Positions 4,886 through 6,245 of a stretch of DNA of 6,245 nucleotides are shown here, piece after piece. Position 1 is the stretch's first letter. Every line of letters begins with the position of its first letter. A program made the translations under genes and the position numbers. The notes below the pieces were generated by a model, which was not told where the DNA came from, ran no database searches, and saw nothing but the letters and a program-made list of their open reading frames with translations. Origin of the DNA: an uncultured Bacteroidales bacterium. Lineage in GTDB: Bacteria > Bacteroidota > Bacteroidia > Bacteroidales > UBA932. Where the stretch lies: NCBI GenBank assembly GCA_946415795.1, contig CAMKTW010000099.1, positions 1 to 6,245 of the forward strand, read 5' to 3'.

Positions 4886-4895
4886 GGGGGGGGGG
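4886..4895. repeat. Homopolymeric G10 tract
   Basis: Ten consecutive Gs lie 146 nt before the small peptide gene and just downstream of the possible promoter. It is the longest homopolymer in the window. CCGCCCC (4871-4877) lies just before it and could pair with it, and CCTAGG (4876-4881) is a palindrome. Such tracts change length by slipped-strand mispairing and are classic phase-variation switches when placed near promoters or in leaders. That function here is inference. Confidence 0.75.
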
Positions 4896-4931
4896 TGCTA
4901 ACCATCTAATATTCAGAAAATTATACTGCTT

Positions 4932-4985
4932 TAACGCACGCTGCTGCAAATCTGCTTCCGGCAGGTCTGCGGCGGCGGTGTGTTG
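4932..4985 (+). promoter_or_regulatory. Long hairpin in the leader of the peptide gene
   Basis: AACGCA (4933-4938) pairs with TGTGTT (4979-4984), CGCTGCTGCA (4939-4948) with TGCGGCGGCG (4968-4977), and CTGC (4952-4955) with GCAG (4961-4964) around a TTCCG loop. There are a few G-U pairs, one bulged G and one internal mismatch, giving over 20 pairs in 54 nt. It ends 56 nt before the peptide ATG. The downstream bases are not a strong T tract, so a regulatory leader or protein-binding element is likelier than a terminator. Confidence 0.5.
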
Positions 4986-5041
4986 TTTCGGCGTGTATAG
5001 GAATCGACAATAACAGATATTGTAAATAAATAACCACAACG

Positions 5042-5164
5042 ATGAAAAAGAACTATCAAACTCCTATTGTGGATGTAATGCATTTTGATGCAGAGAGTGT
5101 AATTATGAACGGCTCAGAGGTGACAGGCACTGTAGAGGGACCTGGCACAGAGTATCCAGACTAA
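5042..5164 (+). CDS. Small peptide of unknown function, 40 residues
   Basis: The frame runs from ATG 5042 to TAA 5162-5164 and encodes a 40-residue peptide beginning MKKNYQTPIVDV. It has a basic first three residues, an aromatic-x-x-Pro pattern (Tyr5, Pro8), a hydrophobic/acidic middle and a Gly-, Thr- and acid-rich C-terminus (GTVEGPGTEYPD). There is no hydrophobic core for a signal peptide or membrane segment and no cysteine. From general knowledge, Bacteroidota often encode short proteins of this MKK-x-Y-x-x-P style near surface lipoprotein genes, without an assigned function that I know of. Upstream is an A/T-rich segment (TAAATAAATAACC), usual for initiation in this phylum. The lipoprotein gene begins 19 nt downstream, so the two are probably co-transcribed. 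Coding status rests on the start context, the style and the spacing. Alternatives are a leader peptide or a chance frame. Confidence 0.65.
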   Translation: MKKNYQTPIVDVMHFDAESVIMNGSEVTGTVEGPGTEYPD

Positions 5165-5183
5165 CCATAAACGTGACACCGTT

Positions 5184-6245
5184 ATGAGATATATCAAACT
5201 ACTTGTGGCATCGGTAATACTGGTGTCAATGTCTGCTTGCACCGCAGACAAACTATCCGATATGGATATACAGGACTACATCAAGACCATCAACGTCGTC
5301 GGTCCCGATAAGATAGCGTTCGAGCCGATAAGTGGCGCCGGTCAGACAAAGGCGACATCTGTGGACGAAGGCAGCGCACTGGTGTTCAGATGGGTGGCTG
5401 GAGACACTCTCGGCATCTTTCCCAACAAGGGCAATCAGGTGGAGTTCCCGATTACGACACAAGAGAGTTCCACCAGCGCATCGTTCGACGGCGGCGGCTG
5501 GGCACTGAGGAACAATGCCTCTTATGCGGCATACTATCCGTTCAGCGTATGGAACTGTTTCCAGAGCAACAAGACCATAGTACTGAACTATTCGGGACAG
5601 GTGCAGGCCGGCAACGGCAGTTTTGAGCACCTGTCGGCATACGATTACCTGGCCTCGGCCAAGACAACGCCGGAGAACGGCAGCGTCACCTTCCAGATGG
5701 ACAGGCAGGGTTCCATTCTCTACATAGACATCGTAGTGCCTGAGCCCGCAACCATCACATCGTTGACTATCTCGTGCGATGAGGCCATCTTTGTGGAGAA
5801 GGCTGCGCTGGACATCTCCGGAAATACTCCAGAGGTTACACCTATTGAAACCAAGGAGTCCCTCACCCTGAACTTTGAGAACACTGCCACAACATATCAG
5901 AATGAGACGGTGCGAGCATATATGGCCGTTCAGCCGGTGGACTTCAGCAGCAAGACAGTGACCGCCACACTGGAGACAAGCGCCGGCTCATACGCCGCCC
6001 CGGTAGTCTCCCGCGTGCTGAACAAGGGCAAGGCAGCTTTCCTGCGCTTCTCCGACAGTTTCACCAATAACACAATCCCTGGAGCGGTTGACCTCGGCCT
6101 TACATCCGGCCTCAAGTGGGCATCCTGCAATGTCGGTGCGAACGCTCCCGAGGAATACGGTGATTATTTTGCCTGGGGTGAGACAGAGCCTTATTACAGC
6201 AGCCAGGACCCGTTGACTTGGAAAAGTGGCAAGAGCGCTGGCTAC
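5184..6245 (+). CDS. Fimbrillin-like surface lipoprotein with C-terminal paralogous domain, 3'-truncated
   Basis: The frame is open from ATG 5184 to the window end, giving 354 residues without a stop. Residues 1-18 are a lipoprotein signal peptide (RYIKLLVASVILVSMSA) ending in a lipobox, with Cys19 as the lipidated residue; Met at -3 is slightly unusual. The following TADKLSDMD is fairly acidic, so surface export is possible but unproven. Residues about 40-295 are beta-rich with fimbrillin-like signatures: WVAGDTLGIFP (70-80) and YAAYYPF (114-120). From about residue 302 the motif VDLGLTSGLKWASCNVGA and EEYGDYFAWGE mark the domain known from the Fibrobacter succinogenes major paralogous family, common in Bacteroidota lipoproteins. 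A role as adhesin or fimbria-associated surface protein is inferred. The 40-residue peptide gene lies 19 nt upstream. The end of the protein and the downstream genes are not visible. Confidence 0.85.
   Translation, partial: MRYIKLLVASVILVSMSACTADKLSDMDIQDYIKTINVVGPDKIAFEPISGAGQTKATSVDEGSALVFRWVAGDTLGIFPNKGNQVEFPITTQESSTSASFDGGGWALRNNASYAAYYPFSVWNCFQSNKTIVLNYSGQVQAGNGSFEHLSAYDYLASAKTTPENGSVTFQMDRQGSILYIDIVVPEPATITSLTISCDEAIFVEKAALDISGNTPEVTPIETKESLTLNFENTATTYQNETVRAYMAVQPVDFSSKTVTATLETSAGSYAAPVVSRVLNKGKAAFLRFSDSFTNNTIPGAVDLGLTSGLKWASCNVGANAPEEYGDYFAWGETEPYYSSQDPLTWKSGKSAGY

Larger units (their letters stand above)
3998..5041. other. Gene-poor, structure-rich intergenic region
   Basis: About 1.04 kb with no reading frame that I believe codes for protein. 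Open frames of up to 126 codons exist, but they overlap one another on both strands, have Cys/Pro/Arg-rich low-complexity translations and lack plausible starts and family motifs. What the region does hold is listed separately: terminator-like hairpins, a repeated GC-rich block, palindromes, a long 26-bp hairpin, a nested inverted repeat, a possible promoter, a G10 tract and a leader hairpin. Between 4570 and 4690 I see only short hairpins, such as CTGGG/CCCAG at 4666-4679, and a 7-nt direct repeat TTGATAT (4631-4637 and 4680-4686). Confidence 0.7.

Noticed and set aside
4717..4967. Invertible promoter flanked by GACCTGCC/GGCAGGTC
   Set aside because: Eight-base inverted matches are expected by chance in 1 kb, no recombinase gene is visible, and known invertible promoters use longer repeats. 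It is kept only as a remark under the nested-repeat finding.
3998..5041. CRISPR array or integron attC site
   Set aside because: There are no regularly spaced identical repeats, and no paired R/L boxes with integrase core sites were recognised.

Overview
The window looks like a chromosomal segment of a Bacteroidales-type bacterium (phylum Bacteroidota, moderate to high GC for the group). The evidence is a textbook Bacteroidota promoter (TTTG, 19 nt, TATCTTTG) before rplS, a fimbrillin-like lipoprotein joined to a Fibrobacter-paralogous-type domain, and a grpE-dnaJ pair followed by a Bacteroidales-style M23 peptidase. The genus cannot be fixed from the sequence.

Left part (1-3371, + strand): the 3' part of grpE, complete dnaJ, and a secreted M23 zinc metallopeptidase. 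Gaps are 12 nt and 3 nt, so this is probably one operon. GrpE (nucleotide exchange factor) and DnaJ (J-domain co-chaperone) serve DnaK. The peptidase should act on peptidoglycan cross-links in the periplasm.

Middle (3372-3997): a promoter, a short leader, rplS (ribosomal protein bL19), and 18 nt later a tRNA-Arg(ACG) gene closed by a strong intrinsic terminator. The tRNA carries a matched swap of the usual G19-C56 elbow pair to A19-U56.

Gene-poor region (3998-5041, about 1.04 kb): no convincing protein gene, but much secondary structure. There are two further terminator-like hairpins with T tracts, a repeated GC-rich block, a 98-nt segment bounded by 9-bp inverted repeats that echo the tRNA 3' end, a 76-nt hairpin with 26 base pairs, a nested inverted repeat, a run of ten Gs, and a long hairpin just before the next gene.

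Right part (5042-6245, + strand): a 40-residue peptide gene of unknown function, then 19 nt later the start of a lipoprotein with a fimbrillin-like region and a C-terminal paralogous-type domain, cut by the window end. The G10 tract, the leader hairpin, the orphan peptide and the surface lipoprotein together are the best candidate for an undescribed, possibly phase-variable, surface locus. That grouping is inference.
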